64,000 bases of DNA from Melioribacter sp051488685 (lineage in GTDB: Bacteria > Bacteroidota > Ignavibacteria > Ignavibacteriales > Melioribacteraceae). Below, piece by piece: positions 11,201-19,583 of the stretch; positions within the stretch are counted from its first letter, which is position 1; each line of letters opens with the position of its first letter. The notes beneath the pieces are model-generated. The model did not search any database, had not been told where the DNA came from, and saw only the letters and a list, made by a program, of their open reading frames with translations. The position numbers and the translations under genes were made by a program. The stretch lies in assembly GCF_051488685.1 (NCBI RefSeq), contig NZ_JBPSEH010000001.1:124001-188000 (forward strand). The letters run 5' to 3'.

Positions 11201-11312
11201 GGAAAAAGTCGATTTTCAACTGAGAAAATGAGAACATACTGAAACCAATAATTACGCTGTAAAGCATTACGAGCGTAACTTTTCTTTTTAATGAAAATTT
11301 TGTTAACGTCAT
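8211..11312 (-). CDS. RND efflux pump permease (AcrB/HAE1 type)
   Basis: 1033 aa, the normal length for a hydrophobe/amphiphile efflux RND transporter. N-terminal membrane segment, porter domain (DFFPDITFPI... near the N-terminus), TM4 with AVGMLVDNSIVVLENIYRH carrying the proton-relay aspartate, a second porter half, and a terminal membrane bundle (GIVMLVGIAVNNGIVLVDYI). It pumps drugs, detergents or other amphiphiles from the inner membrane or periplasm through TolC, driven by protons. It is the third gene of a TolC-adaptor-pump operon transcribed leftwards, 9 bp behind the adaptor. Substrate is not predictable. A divergent TetR gene probably represses the operon. Confidence 0.95.
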   Translation of the reverse strand: MTLTKFSLKRKVTLVMLYSVIIGFSMFSFSQLKIDFFPDITFPIAGVITNYPGVGPEDIENLITRPIEETVSSVKNIEKVNSQSFKGSSIVTLEFKYGTDMDKAENDIRKNLDYIREYLPDDAEEPLVFVFDPSMMPVSFINISSPYLGPAELRKLSEDVIEPLLERVEGVASVVTQGGLRRQINVNMNPVYLSAYNLSPNEVLMAIQTGSGLQPAGNIETENKSYNLRVFSEYTSIEQIRNTIITYKNGQPIYVKDVAEVIDGYKENATEVRSDYSEGVMVMIYKQSDANTVLTSRRIAEALPDITKRLPQETKFTILWDQSEFILRAVNNLRNSAFIAFVMAFIVLYFFLRNLRGSIIMGISIPVSIVTTFAVMYATDLTLNIISMAGLALAVGMLVDNSIVVLENIYRHRELGKDAETSAELGAKEVGIAITASTLTTVSVFLPVLFVPNITGQLFKDMVLTISFSLVVSLLVALTLVPLMSSQLLKIKFGSVKKSNGSSWKNKVGIMLESLSVKYKNWLHWSINNRKKVLIAVTLLFIISLSLLGLLGGEFLPRSDEALINVLIESPSGTPIEVTRRYAHNIEQIIKETVAPEDLESVSLFFGTREGIGAYGTTANTIELFVRLKPVEERKVSQFEIEDRLREKFDKIPGITYAFQQGGSFTTEKDIEVKIIGFDIDGAKAIANQIKAEMEKIDGLVDISLNTKETTPELQVHLNKELLNDFGLTNLMVAGNISTAIQGRVAAIYREKGDEYDIYVQYDKNYRKRKDALENMELVLPAGGRIKLKDVAEITEEESTPTIFRENQSRVVSVGCALSGIDLSTAVDKINRIIQQTPIPSEYQVIIGGTAEDQQEAYFYLGLAFIAAILLVYMIMASLFESFVDPLIIMFTVPLSIIGVLIFLAITGTSLSVMALVGIVMLVGIAVNNGIVLVDYINQLRKEGMELFEAVEEGSKTRLRPVLMTALTTILGMVPLAIELGSGAETWSPLARAVIGGLLTTTVLTLIVIPVLYIVFERMGEKIKNKLRKRAAN

Positions 11313-11321
11313 TTGCAGTCC

Positions 11322-12428
11322 TTATTTAATTACATTTACTTTTTGACCATCTTTAACTATATTTTGACCAACTACAATAATAGTATCTCCTTCGGTCAAT
11401 CCGCTGGTTATTTCGGCTCGTCCTGCTTCTTCAATTCCTTTTGTCACTTCTTTTAATTTTGCTTTACCATTTTCGACCACGAAAACGAAATATCTTTTTA
11501 CTGTATTCTGAAGGCCGGTTTCGAGATTTGTTTGAACAATTGTTTGAGGTATAAGAGCCGTCTGAGGTATTGTAATTACATCCTCCTTTTTTTCTACTTC
11601 AATGTTAAATTCTGCAAACATACCAGATTTGATTTCGTCCTTACCGTTAGCCAGTTCAATTTCGACTTCGACACTTTTGGAGAAGTTATCGAGTGCATAG
11701 TCGATATTTACAACTTTACCCTTGAACACTCTATCTTTAAGTACGGGAATTTTAATCATCGTCTCCTGTCCGAGTTTAACGCGGTAGATATCACTGCCTG
11801 TAACAAATACTTTTGATTTCATTTTATCTGGACCTACAACTCGCACAAGCTGTTGTCCGGCGCCTACCATCTGATTTTTTTCAACATAAACTGATGCTAC
11901 AATCCCGTCGATAGGCGACCTGACATAACAGAACTGCAACTGTTCTTCTGCAAGTTTTGCCTGGGCCTCGGCCTGTTCAAGCAATAGTTTTGCATTTTTA
12001 AACGTAGTTTTAATCTGGTCGAACTGTTGTGTAGAAATTGCATTTTCTTCGTACAATTTATTCTGTCGTTCATACTCTTTCTGGGTTAATTCAAGTTGAG
12101 CTTTAGCCGAATTAAGAGCAGCAATAGCTACATTATAATTTTGTCTTTGGATTTTATCGTTCAACTTTATCAACAAGTCACCTTTTCGTACTTTTTGCCC
12201 GGGCTCTGCTATTATATCTTCAACAGTCTCATTTACTTTGCTTATCAAAACGGCGTCGTTATTTGATTCAAGAGAGCCAGTAACAATAATATAACTCGAT
12301 ATAGAAGAGGGTTTTGCAACATAGACTTTTACAGGGACGGACTTTTCTTCTACAACTTTTTCTTCTTGAGTACAGCTTATACCCACAAACAAAATTATTG
12401 TAGCATATAATAATGATAAATGTTTCAT
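11322..12428 (-). CDS. RND efflux periplasmic adaptor (membrane fusion protein), lipoprotein
   Basis: 368 aa. The N-terminus ends in a lipobox (FVGISC, Cys19), so it is a lipid-anchored periplasmic protein. Order of domains: barrel-sandwich/lipoyl half (VTGSLESNNDAVLISK...), a coiled-coil hairpin (about 105-165, rich in Glu/Gln/Ala/Leu), second lipoyl half (CYVRSPIDGIVASVYV), beta-barrel and membrane-proximal domain. It bridges the RND pump and TolC. It lies between those genes with gaps of 9 and 12 bp, a clear operon. Confidence 0.93.
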   Translation of the reverse strand: MKHLSLLYATIILFVGISCTQEEKVVEEKSVPVKVYVAKPSSISSYIIVTGSLESNNDAVLISKVNETVEDIIAEPGQKVRKGDLLIKLNDKIQRQNYNVAIAALNSAKAQLELTQKEYERQNKLYEENAISTQQFDQIKTTFKNAKLLLEQAEAQAKLAEEQLQFCYVRSPIDGIVASVYVEKNQMVGAGQQLVRVVGPDKMKSKVFVTGSDIYRVKLGQETMIKIPVLKDRVFKGKVVNIDYALDNFSKSVEVEIELANGKDEIKSGMFAEFNIEVEKKEDVITIPQTALIPQTIVQTNLETGLQNTVKRYFVFVVENGKAKLKEVTKGIEEAGRAEITSGLTEGDTIIVVGQNIVKDGQKVNVIK

Positions 12429-12440
12429 TTCAACTCCAAT

Positions 12441-13790
12441 CTAATTTAATATCTTGGTAAGAATACCTGCCGATTTCAGTATCGACATTTGACTCAAGTT
12501 ATACTTATAAATACCTTCTAAGTATTCAGTTTTACTTTTGCTATAGAGTAATTGCGCATTAAGGACATCGAGCTGATTGGACATACCCTGCGAATAAAGA
12601 AGGCGTGCAATTCTGAGGGATTCCTGTGCGTGATCCAATGCATCTTTCAAATTCTTCAGATTTTTCTCCGATTCGAGATAGTTATAGTAACTTTGTTCGA
12701 CATCCAATTGCACCGCATACTCCGTCTTTTTTTTCATGACTTCAATTTTATCTGAATTTATCTTAGCAATCTGCCAATCGATAATTCTTCTACCGCCTTC
12801 AAACAACGGAACATCCACCGTTAGCACAATCGACTTGGAACGAATGTAATCTTTCCATTGCACTTTAGAGTTCTCCATAGGCGCAGCATGATCGACACTG
12901 GCAGCCAGCGACACGACGGGAGCAAATTTGCTAAGAGCAAGTTTTTCACCTGCTATACTTGCATCCGCCTGGTAGTTTGCAATATTGAGCTCCGGGCGAT
13001 TTTCATTGGAGAGCAATTTCAGACTTTCGAGCGAGATATCTTCCACGTCATTTAAAAAGTTTTTAATTTCGAGTGTATCGTTTATTACGAGAGAGTCGCT
13101 AAGAGAAATATTCAAAATGCTTTTTAGCCGTTGCTTGGATAATTTTATATTGGTTAAAGCAGATTCCAGTACTGGTAAAGTTGAAGAATACTGCGACCGT
13201 GCTCTTTGTATATCCAGTTCTGTAGCCATGCCAGCATTGTAGAATTTTTTCACCTGTTCGAGATTTTCGTATGCTACTTTGACTGCTTCATCAGCTGTTT
13301 TAATTAATTCTTTTGCAAGCAAAACAGAATAATACGTTGCGATAGCATCGTAAATAACCGACTCCTCTTTCCCTTTAAGTTCTTCTTTTAACGACTTCCT
13401 GAGCTTTTTTTGCAAATCGTAATTGAACCATCTGGCTCCGCCTGTAAACAAAGGCAACGATGCAACTATCGAATGCTGGAAATTATAAGGTGTTCCAACA
13501 GTGAACCTTTGACCCATAAAGACAAAAACGGGCAGTTCAATACTACGCTGAAATATTCCCTGATAATTCAACGACGGCATAAAGCTGGATAATGATTTCC
13601 AGGTTTCTAACTCCTGAATATTATAGTCGAGTCTTTTGTTTTGCAGTTCCAGATTATTTACTTTGGTAATTTCAATTACGTCTTTCCAACTCAAGTAGAC
13701 AACATTTTTACTGCCCTGCGCAAATAAAAGATCAACTGATGATATAACAATAAACAACACTCCTGCGGCAAGGCTAATTACATTTTTCAT
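12441..13790 (-). CDS. TolC family outer membrane efflux protein
   Basis: 449 aa with a signal peptide (MKNVISLAAGVLFIVISS...). It shows the duplicated helix pattern of TolC: long helices around residues 150-225 and 345-430 with LLYSQGMSNQLDVLNAQLLY and the matching FYNAGMATELDIQRARSQY in the first half. It forms the outer membrane channel of the efflux complex. It is the first gene of the operon; its upstream region holds a 14-bp palindrome probably bound by the divergent TetR protein. Confidence 0.93.
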   Translation of the reverse strand: MKNVISLAAGVLFIVISSVDLLFAQGSKNVVYLSWKDVIEITKVNNLELQNKRLDYNIQELETWKSLSSFMPSLNYQGIFQRSIELPVFVFMGQRFTVGTPYNFQHSIVASLPLFTGGARWFNYDLQKKLRKSLKEELKGKEESVIYDAIATYYSVLLAKELIKTADEAVKVAYENLEQVKKFYNAGMATELDIQRARSQYSSTLPVLESALTNIKLSKQRLKSILNISLSDSLVINDTLEIKNFLNDVEDISLESLKLLSNENRPELNIANYQADASIAGEKLALSKFAPVVSLAASVDHAAPMENSKVQWKDYIRSKSIVLTVDVPLFEGGRRIIDWQIAKINSDKIEVMKKKTEYAVQLDVEQSYYNYLESEKNLKNLKDALDHAQESLRIARLLYSQGMSNQLDVLNAQLLYSKSKTEYLEGIYKYNLSQMSILKSAGILTKILN

Positions 13791-14185
13791 TCACTTCTCC
13801 CGTGTTTTTTAGGATTAATCAAAATTTACATAGGTTAGACGACATAAACTTACAAGAGTTCATTTATAATGACTAAATAGTCAGTCAAAAATATAAATTA
13901 CCCTCTAGTAATGCAAGTAAAGAAATCATTAAAATTTATATGCTTAACTGAAAATTGAAATTATGTCCCATTTTAAAATTTCTTCTGCTAAAAATAGCTT
14001 TCTAAATATTATTTTTGATAGTTTTTTTTTTGCTGCTTATTATTTTTATTTAATCTATCGTGAAAGTTTGTATCTATATTCGAATAACTATAAAAACCCA
14101 CACAAACTGGAATGCGATGGAAGAAGTTTTGTATTCGTAGAAAAAATAAAATATATTTTTAATTGAAATCTCAGTTAATTATAAA
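13791..14185. promoter_or_regulatory. Divergent promoter region between the efflux operon and the TetR gene
   Basis: 395 bp of very AT-rich DNA between tolC-like and tetR-like start codons. Apart from the palindrome at 13870-13883, only a short open frame at 13963-14166 is present; it has no recognisable feature and is taken as non-coding. Confidence 0.6.
13870..13883. promoter_or_regulatory. Putative TetR operator
   Basis: TGACTA-AA-TAGTCA, a perfect 6-bp inverted repeat with a 2-bp spacer, 80 bp upstream of the tolC-like start and followed by a further GTCA. On the minus strand it overlaps TTGACT, which could be a -35 element of the efflux operon. Size and symmetry fit TetR-family operators, and the only regulator gene next to it is TetR-type. 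Binding is inferred. Confidence 0.55.
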
Positions 14186-14788
14186 ATGCCTAGATCAAAA
14201 GAACAAAACGAAATAATTAGAGCCAGGACACAACAACTAATTATTGACAAAGCACTGGCTTTATTTTCGCAAAAAGGATTCGCTGCCACTACTGTAGACG
14301 ATATCGCCCACACTGCTGGTATTTCGAAGGGTCTTATTTACAATTATTTTGAAAGTAAAGAAGCTATTCTAGATACATTATGGAACGAGGTCTATCAGAT
14401 TGCAGAAACCATCGATTCAGAATTAAGCAAACTGAAAAATCCCTACGACAAAATAAAATACTTTATTAATTTCACCTTCGATTTTCTCGCAGAGAACGAA
14501 AACTTCTGGAAGCTTTATGTATCAATAGCACTTCAGCCTAACATGCTAAAAAAGACCCAGCAAATTACCTTTGAAATCAGCCGAAAAATGATGCCGAAAG
14601 CTTTTGAAATTTTCAAGGAAGCCGGATTTAAAAATCCTGTCGAAGAAGCCTATTTTTTTAGCGCAGCTCTTGACGGAATTGCTCTCAATTATTTCTTCGA
14701 CAAAAAGAATTTCCCGCTCGATAAAATGCGGAAATTTCTCCTCGATTACTATTCTGAAAATTCAATTCGTAAAAGGAACCGGAATTAA
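14186..14788 (+). CDS. TetR/AcrR family transcriptional regulator
   Basis: 200 aa. The N-terminal helix-turn-helix is typical: ALFSQKGFAATTVDDIAHTA followed by GISKGLIYNYFESKEAIL (about residues 22-60). The C-terminal ligand-binding domain is helical and family-variable. The gene is divergent from the RND efflux operon, the standard arrangement for a local repressor that is released by a pump substrate. Its last four bases overlap the convergent thioredoxin gene. No strong ribosome binding site is visible. Confidence 0.9.
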   Translation: MPRSKEQNEIIRARTQQLIIDKALALFSQKGFAATTVDDIAHTAGISKGLIYNYFESKEAILDTLWNEVYQIAETIDSELSKLKNPYDKIKYFINFTFDFLAENENFWKLYVSIALQPNMLKKTQQITFEISRKMMPKAFEIFKEAGFKNPVEEAYFFSAALDGIALNYFFDKKNFPLDKMRKFLLDYYSENSIRKRNRN

Positions 14789-15090
14789 AAATAAAGATCG
14801 TAAATTCTGCTTATTCTGTCTCTTAATTCATCAAGTCCAACAAACCTCGAGAGACGGAAATTTTCTTTGCCGTCGACAAACAAGATTAAAGTGGGCACGG
14901 CAAAAACATTTAATTGTGCAGCCACTTCTCTGTCAACCGATACATCAACATATTGAAATATCACTTCGGGATATTCCTTTTCAAGCAATTCTTTAACTTT
15001 TGGCTTCAAGACTTTACATACTTTGCAGTCAGGGGTACTAAAATAGCCGAGAACAATTCCGTTATTTTTAATCAAGTTAACTTCACTCAT
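14785..15090 (-). CDS. Thioredoxin family protein
   Basis: 101 aa, a single thioredoxin fold without signal peptide, so cytoplasmic. The redox motif is C22-K-V-C25 instead of the classical CGPC, and the cis-proline loop FAVPTLILF is present. It probably reduces disulfides or acts as a thiol carrier; the unusual CKVC motif may shift its redox potential. It lies 18 bp downstream of an unknown membrane protein gene, in a leftward series with the AlaX-like and S9 peptidase genes. Confidence 0.88.
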   Translation of the reverse strand: MSEVNLIKNNGIVLGYFSTPDCKVCKVLKPKVKELLEKEYPEVIFQYVDVSVDREVAAQLNVFAVPTLILFVDGKENFRLSRFVGLDELRDRISRIYDLYF

Positions 15091-15108
15091 TATTTTTTTT
15101 TGAAATAT

Positions 15109-15633
15109 TCAGGATTTAGTTACCGCAAAAACATCCGCCTCTCTGTAATAAATTACCTCGCCATGGTAAAGAATGGTTTCGCCCAGATTTATTAAATTAC
15201 CTTTACTGTTGATTTCCTCAAATTCAGCTACCGATTCAATTCTATCATAGCGATTAACATTTATTACAAAGTAGATATGGTTGGTATGGGCAAGATTAAG
15301 ATATTTTTCGAGCTTGTCGTTACTCTTAATTCTGAGATAACTTATTACACCTTTTCTATTATTGATTATTGCGTTCAAATATTTGCAATGATTTTTTTGA
15401 GTGGTGCCAATAAGCGTGGTGTCGAACAATACTCTCTTTCCGAGATAATTTCCCGGCTCTTCCTCTGCGAAAACAATTTCATGAAATTGGAGAGCCGCAA
15501 ATTTTGAAATCGGTTGTTTATCACTTACCAAATTCATCTCTTTTGAATTAAAGAGTGAAAGCGCAAATAAGGTTATTACGATAATCGGCATAGAATATTT
15601 TTTAATAGCAGTGCTAATGATTTTATGCTCCAA
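15109..15633 (-). CDS. Membrane-anchored protein of unknown function
   Basis: 174 aa. A single N-terminal membrane segment (about residues 14-30, YSMPIIVITLFALSLFNSK) is followed by a soluble domain of ~130 residues that probably lies in the periplasm. The middle (NYLGKRVLFDTTLIGTTQK) looks like a small beta-barrel, possibly OB-like, but no family was recognised. The start overlaps the end of the upstream AlaX-like gene by 11 bp, so translation is likely coupled. No function is proposed. Confidence 0.7.
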   Translation of the reverse strand: MEHKIISTAIKKYSMPIIVITLFALSLFNSKEMNLVSDKQPISKFAALQFHEIVFAEEEPGNYLGKRVLFDTTLIGTTQKNHCKYLNAIINNRKGVISYLRIKSNDKLEKYLNLAHTNHIYFVINVNRYDRIESVAEFEEINSKGNLINLGETILYHGEVIYYREADVFAVTKS

Positions 15634-16072
15634 TTTTAAAACGGACTCTCAATACACCTTCCTGATAGCTCGTCGAAACAATCCGGAAACTTTTAATTTC
15701 ACTCGTGGAATTTACGTGTACTCCACTGCAGGGACAAGCGTCGTAATCGCCAATTTTAATGATCCTGATTACTTCACCTGCTTCTTCTGGCAACCGCTCT
15801 AAATTGAATTGTGTTTCTGCTTCAGACCTGTTCATAAATTTCTCCTCGACTATCAGATCCTCTTGAATCAACTTATTAATAATTTCTTCTATTTTTTTAA
15901 TTTCATCTTCAGTTAAATTTCTATCGAATTTATAGTCGCACTTGGATTTTTTCTTTTCGATATGTGCGCAAAAAGCTCGGCCGCAGTTATAAATTTTATT
16001 CATCGTTCCATTCAAAAGATGCTCTGCAGTATGCATCGGCGGATAATATTCTTTGGGATTTTCGTTATACAA
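15623..16072 (-). CDS. AlaX-like alanyl-tRNA editing protein (tRNA_SAD domain)
   Basis: 149 aa. It carries the zinc-binding signature of the second additional domain shared by AlaRS, ThrRS and AlaX: HTAEH (His14 and His18) and C-S-G-V-H (Cys115 and His119). Free-standing AlaX proteins hydrolyse mischarged Ser-tRNA(Ala) or Gly-tRNA(Ala) in the cytoplasm. The length fits the short AlaX-S type. It follows the S9 peptidase gene by 14 bp and overlaps the next gene. The domain call is good; the exact tRNA substrate is inferred from the family. Confidence 0.8.
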   Translation of the reverse strand: MYNENPKEYYPPMHTAEHLLNGTMNKIYNCGRAFCAHIEKKKSKCDYKFDRNLTEDEIKKIEEIINKLIQEDLIVEEKFMNRSEAETQFNLERLPEEAGEVIRIIKIGDYDACPCSGVHVNSTSEIKSFRIVSTSYQEGVLRVRFKIGA

Positions 16073-16086
16073 ATTCTTTCCTCCTC

Positions 16087-18252
16087 TTATTCAATTACCA
16101 GTTCTTTATTCAATAATTTTTTAAAGATAAATTCTGCAATAGTCTTTTGTGCATGAAAATAATGAGGCGACCTGATACCGTGTCGTTGATTCGGATAGAA
16201 CATCATTTCAAAATTCTTATTTAACTGCTGTAATTTATCAATGAGTTGAATTGAGTTTTGCATATGTACATTATCATCCATCGTGCCGTGAATTATTAAC
16301 AACCCCCCTTTATAATTATCCACGTAATTGAGGACTGAAGCATTTTTATAACCATCAGGATTTTCTTCCGGTGTATCCATATATCTTTCAGTATAAACAT
16401 TATCGTATAATGTCCAATCCATAACTCCAAATTCTGCAATGCCGTAATTAAAATACTCCGGTGCAGATGTAAGAGCGAGAGCTGTTACATAGCCTCCGTA
16501 ACTTCCCCCGTTAATTGCAATTTTTGTCGTATCGACAAAGGGCAGATGTTTCAGCCATTTCACGGCTTCGATATAATCGTGCATTTCCCAAGTACCCAAT
16601 TTTCTGTGCATTAAGTCGGTTCCGGATTTTCCAAAATGTCCGCTACCTCGGTGATCAACGCTCAGATAAATAATCCCGTTTTGAGCCAGATAATAAGGTT
16701 CCAGTCTATAAGGGAAAGAGTTTCTAACCGTAGGCGAGTTTGGCCCACCGTAAATACTTAATAAAACAGGATATCTTTTTGTAGAATCAAAATCGGTCGG
16801 CAAATACCACAATGCAGGCAATTCATAACCATCTTCAGTTTTTATTTTAAATAATTCGGCTTTGGGTAAATTGTATTCGTCAAAAATTTCGGCTTTTGAA
16901 TTTCCTATTTCTCTTATCAATTCTCCTTCTTTGTTACACAAAAGAAGTACTGGTGGTGTATCAATGCTACTGAATCTGTCAATAAAATATTTACCACTTG
17001 GAGAAAGATTGCATACGTGCGTTCCCGCTTCTTTGGTTAATTTTTTTATTTTATTGTTATTTATGTTCACAACATAAAGATGACGCTCAGTTGAGTTATT
17101 CGACCATCCATGGAAATAAACCAGTTTGTTTGTTTCGTCTACAAATTCAAGTGATGTAACGTTTATGTTTGGATCGCCTGTTAGTTTCTTTATCAACTTA
17201 CCATTTCCGTCATAAAGATAAAGACGATAATATCCATCGATGCCGGTGCGAATAATAAAGTCGTTACTATTCTTCATAAAATAGATATCTTCATACCATT
17301 CGACCCAGGTTTTCTGGTGTTCGGTATGAAGAAGTTGCTTATTACCGTTGTTCAGATCAATACGATATAGTTTTATTGTATCCTGTTTACGATTCATCCA
17401 TTGAACAGTAAGTTGTGAATCGTGTGTCCACACTGGCCAGGCGATGTACTGGTCGTTTGTGTCGGGGAAATCAGCCCACACTATATTATTCTTTTCAATA
17501 TTTACAATTCCTAATTTTACGAAAGGATTTGGGTCGCCTGCTTTAGGATATCTCTGTCTTTCAATTGAGCCGTGCTGTCCGTCTGCTTTGAACAGGATAA
17601 ATTCAGGGACGGGAGAATCGTCGAATCTGAGGAAAGAAATTTTTTTTGAATCCGGTGCCCACCAGAATGCTGCATAATTTGTCGAGCGGCCGAGTATTTC
17701 TTCCATATAAACCCACGAAGCCCAGCCATTGTAAATTAAATCGCTGCCGTCTTCCGTCAGCCTGAATTCTTGTTCGTTTTCTATATCGTAATAATAAAGA
17801 TCATTTTCTTTTGTGTAAGCTACTTTTTTTCCGTCGGGCGAGAATTTTGGATTTTTTTCTTCAGCTTTGTCTTCGGTCAGTCTTTTAAATACATTTTCTT
17901 TCACCGAGAGATAGTAGAGATCATTATCCTGTATGAAGATAAACTTAGTATAGTCGTTGTTATTAGTTAACGCTTCGTCAATATTAAAACCTTCGGGCAA
18001 ATCAAGTTCTGAATAATCCAGGTACTTCACTCTTTCATTATTCGTTACGTTTACTTTTTCAATTATTTTTTTCCCCTCCTTAACGCTCAATTCCAGATGA
18101 TATTCATCGTCGAACCATCCTTTAATTTGAGGTAATGATTTTATAAGTCTCGGTTGACCATAATAATACGCCTGTTGAAAAGTAAGGTTTTTATTTTGTC
18201 CATAAATTAGAGAAGTAACAATAACAAGAAGTAAAAAATTTTTTGATTTCAT
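16087..18252 (-). CDS. S9 family peptidase, dipeptidyl peptidase IV type
   Basis: 721 aa with a signal peptide (MKSKNFLLLVIVTSLIYGQ), so periplasmic or exported. Residues ~40-460 form the DPP-IV N-terminal beta-propeller, including the Glu-rich substrate-clamp region (GWASWVYMEEILGR). The C-terminal alpha/beta-hydrolase holds the triad: Ser584 in GGSYGGY, Asp in IIHGTMDDNVH, His in PNQRHGIRSPH. It should release X-Pro or X-Ala dipeptides from peptide N-termini. It heads a leftward run of four closely spaced genes. It complements the Tricorn protease, suggesting peptide use as a nutrient. Confidence 0.94.
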   Translation of the reverse strand: MKSKNFLLLVIVTSLIYGQNKNLTFQQAYYYGQPRLIKSLPQIKGWFDDEYHLELSVKEGKKIIEKVNVTNNERVKYLDYSELDLPEGFNIDEALTNNNDYTKFIFIQDNDLYYLSVKENVFKRLTEDKAEEKNPKFSPDGKKVAYTKENDLYYYDIENEQEFRLTEDGSDLIYNGWASWVYMEEILGRSTNYAAFWWAPDSKKISFLRFDDSPVPEFILFKADGQHGSIERQRYPKAGDPNPFVKLGIVNIEKNNIVWADFPDTNDQYIAWPVWTHDSQLTVQWMNRKQDTIKLYRIDLNNGNKQLLHTEHQKTWVEWYEDIYFMKNSNDFIIRTGIDGYYRLYLYDGNGKLIKKLTGDPNINVTSLEFVDETNKLVYFHGWSNNSTERHLYVVNINNNKIKKLTKEAGTHVCNLSPSGKYFIDRFSSIDTPPVLLLCNKEGELIREIGNSKAEIFDEYNLPKAELFKIKTEDGYELPALWYLPTDFDSTKRYPVLLSIYGGPNSPTVRNSFPYRLEPYYLAQNGIIYLSVDHRGSGHFGKSGTDLMHRKLGTWEMHDYIEAVKWLKHLPFVDTTKIAINGGSYGGYVTALALTSAPEYFNYGIAEFGVMDWTLYDNVYTERYMDTPEENPDGYKNASVLNYVDNYKGGLLIIHGTMDDNVHMQNSIQLIDKLQQLNKNFEMMFYPNQRHGIRSPHYFHAQKTIAEFIFKKLLNKELVIE

Positions 18253-18279
18253 TTTCAGCCTCAGAATTTATTAATCAAT

Positions 18280-19251
18280 TTACCAGGCATAAGCTTCAGG
18301 AGCTTGATTACCCGGTCCAGGCCATATTTCATCGAGCTTTTTGAGTGTGTCTTGGTCAAGTTTTAAATTCAATGCGTTGTAATTATCTTCAAGTTGTTCA
18401 ACGGTTCTCTGTCCAATTATGGGCGAAGTTACTGCTGGATTTGACATAACCCATGCTAAAGCAACGTCGGCTGGTCTTTGTCCAATATCTTTACACAATT
18501 TTTCATAAGCTTCCAATTGAGAGCGTAATTTTTCGACCGATTTACGCAGTGGCTCTCTGGTTCTTCTTCCCTCTTTAGCATTTTCGAGTACGCCACATAG
18601 AATTCCTCCGCCCAAAGGGCTCCATGGTATTAAACCGATGCCAAATGCCTTGCAGGCAGGAATTACTTCTAACTCGATATGTCTATTGCGTAAACTGTAG
18701 ATGCTCTGTTCTGAAATAATACCCAGGAAATTTCTTTCCTTTGCTTTATAAAACGCTTCGGTTAAATTCCAGGCTGCAAAATTTGAACTGCCTAAATAAA
18801 TAATTTTTCCTTCTCTCACCAATTGTTCCATTGCCTGATAGATTTCGTCCCACGGAGTATTTCTGTCAATGTGGTGCATCTGATATAAATCAATGTGGTC
18901 AGTTTTGAGCCTTCTTAAACTATCCTCGCAGGCTTTTTTAATATGATAGGCAGAGAGACCCGAATCATTAGGACCGTCTCCCATTTTTCCATATACTTTA
19001 GTTGCAAGTACAATTTTATCGCGTCTCGAAGGTTCTTCAGAAAGCCATTTACCGATCAATTGCTCGGTATAACCAGTACCTTTATCCCACCCATAAACAT
19101 TCGCAGTATCAATAAAATTTATACCCAACTCAAGAGCACGGTTCATTATTCTAAAACTATCTTCATCGCTTGTATAAGGTCCGAAATTCATAGTACCAAG
19201 ACATAATCTGCTTACTTTTAGACCCGACCTGCCTAAGTGAGTATATTCCAT
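18280..19251 (-). CDS. Aldo/keto reductase
   Basis: 323 aa, a full-length (beta/alpha)8 NAD(P)H-dependent oxidoreductase of the YajO/Tas-like group. Visible catalytic elements: the GINFIDTANVYG loop with Asp and Tyr, the Lys in LATKVYG, and the His in LYQMHHIDRNTP. The C-terminal NADPH site includes IIGQRTVEQLEDNYNAL. It reduces aldehydes or ketones in the cytoplasm; substrate unknown. It is transcribed leftwards, 27 bp upstream of the S9 peptidase gene. Confidence 0.93.
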   Translation of the reverse strand: MEYTHLGRSGLKVSRLCLGTMNFGPYTSDEDSFRIMNRALELGINFIDTANVYGWDKGTGYTEQLIGKWLSEEPSRRDKIVLATKVYGKMGDGPNDSGLSAYHIKKACEDSLRRLKTDHIDLYQMHHIDRNTPWDEIYQAMEQLVREGKIIYLGSSNFAAWNLTEAFYKAKERNFLGIISEQSIYSLRNRHIELEVIPACKAFGIGLIPWSPLGGGILCGVLENAKEGRRTREPLRKSVEKLRSQLEAYEKLCKDIGQRPADVALAWVMSNPAVTSPIIGQRTVEQLEDNYNALNLKLDQDTLKKLDEIWPGPGNQAPEAYAW

Positions 19252-19354
19252 AATTCCTCCGTTCTATAACCATTAAGCTCTTTCTAATTTACTAAAGATT
19301 TTCTTTTTAGCACAAAAAAATTTATTTTCTTATAAACTTTTTAAGGAAAATAAG

Positions 19355-19543
19355 ATGGGCTCTTTCTCCTGTCAATATATCGATAGTGAAAAAGGTTATT
19401 GCCTCAGAATAAAACAAGACTGCATACCGGGTAGACCAGGATGTGTGTTGAAAGGGAAATATGTATTCGCAATACCAATCGAAGAAAGGTTACCCAAAAA
19501 TAAAGAGAAAAAAGACGATAAAAATAAAAAATCCGGGAAATAA
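19355..19543 (+). CDS. Small Cys-rich conserved protein of unknown function
   Basis: 62 aa. The pattern FSCQYID...GYCLRIKQDCIPGRPGCVLKGK contains four cysteines in a C-x9-C-x6-C-x6-C-like arrangement with an invariant-looking PGRPGCV core, followed by VFAIPIEER and a Lys-rich tail. I recall similar short proteins in several bacterial phyla, but no function is established. AAGGAAA upstream supports the start. The four cysteines could bind a metal. Confidence 0.65.
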   Translation: MGSFSCQYIDSEKGYCLRIKQDCIPGRPGCVLKGKYVFAIPIEERLPKNKEKKDDKNKKSGK

Positions 19544-19554
19544 TCTGTTATTAC

Positions 19555-19583
19555 TGATTTTTACTTTTTGTTTGTAAAAATCA
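19555..19583 (+). terminator. Possible terminator hairpin
   Basis: TGATTTTTAC / GTAAAAATCA, a 10-bp AT-rich stem with a 9-nt T-rich loop, just after the Cys-rich small gene. No downstream T tract, so weak as a terminator. Confidence 0.4.

Noticed and set aside
13963..14166. 67-residue open frame in the tetR/tolC intergenic region
   Set aside because: No ribosome binding site, no domain, lies in the promoter region.
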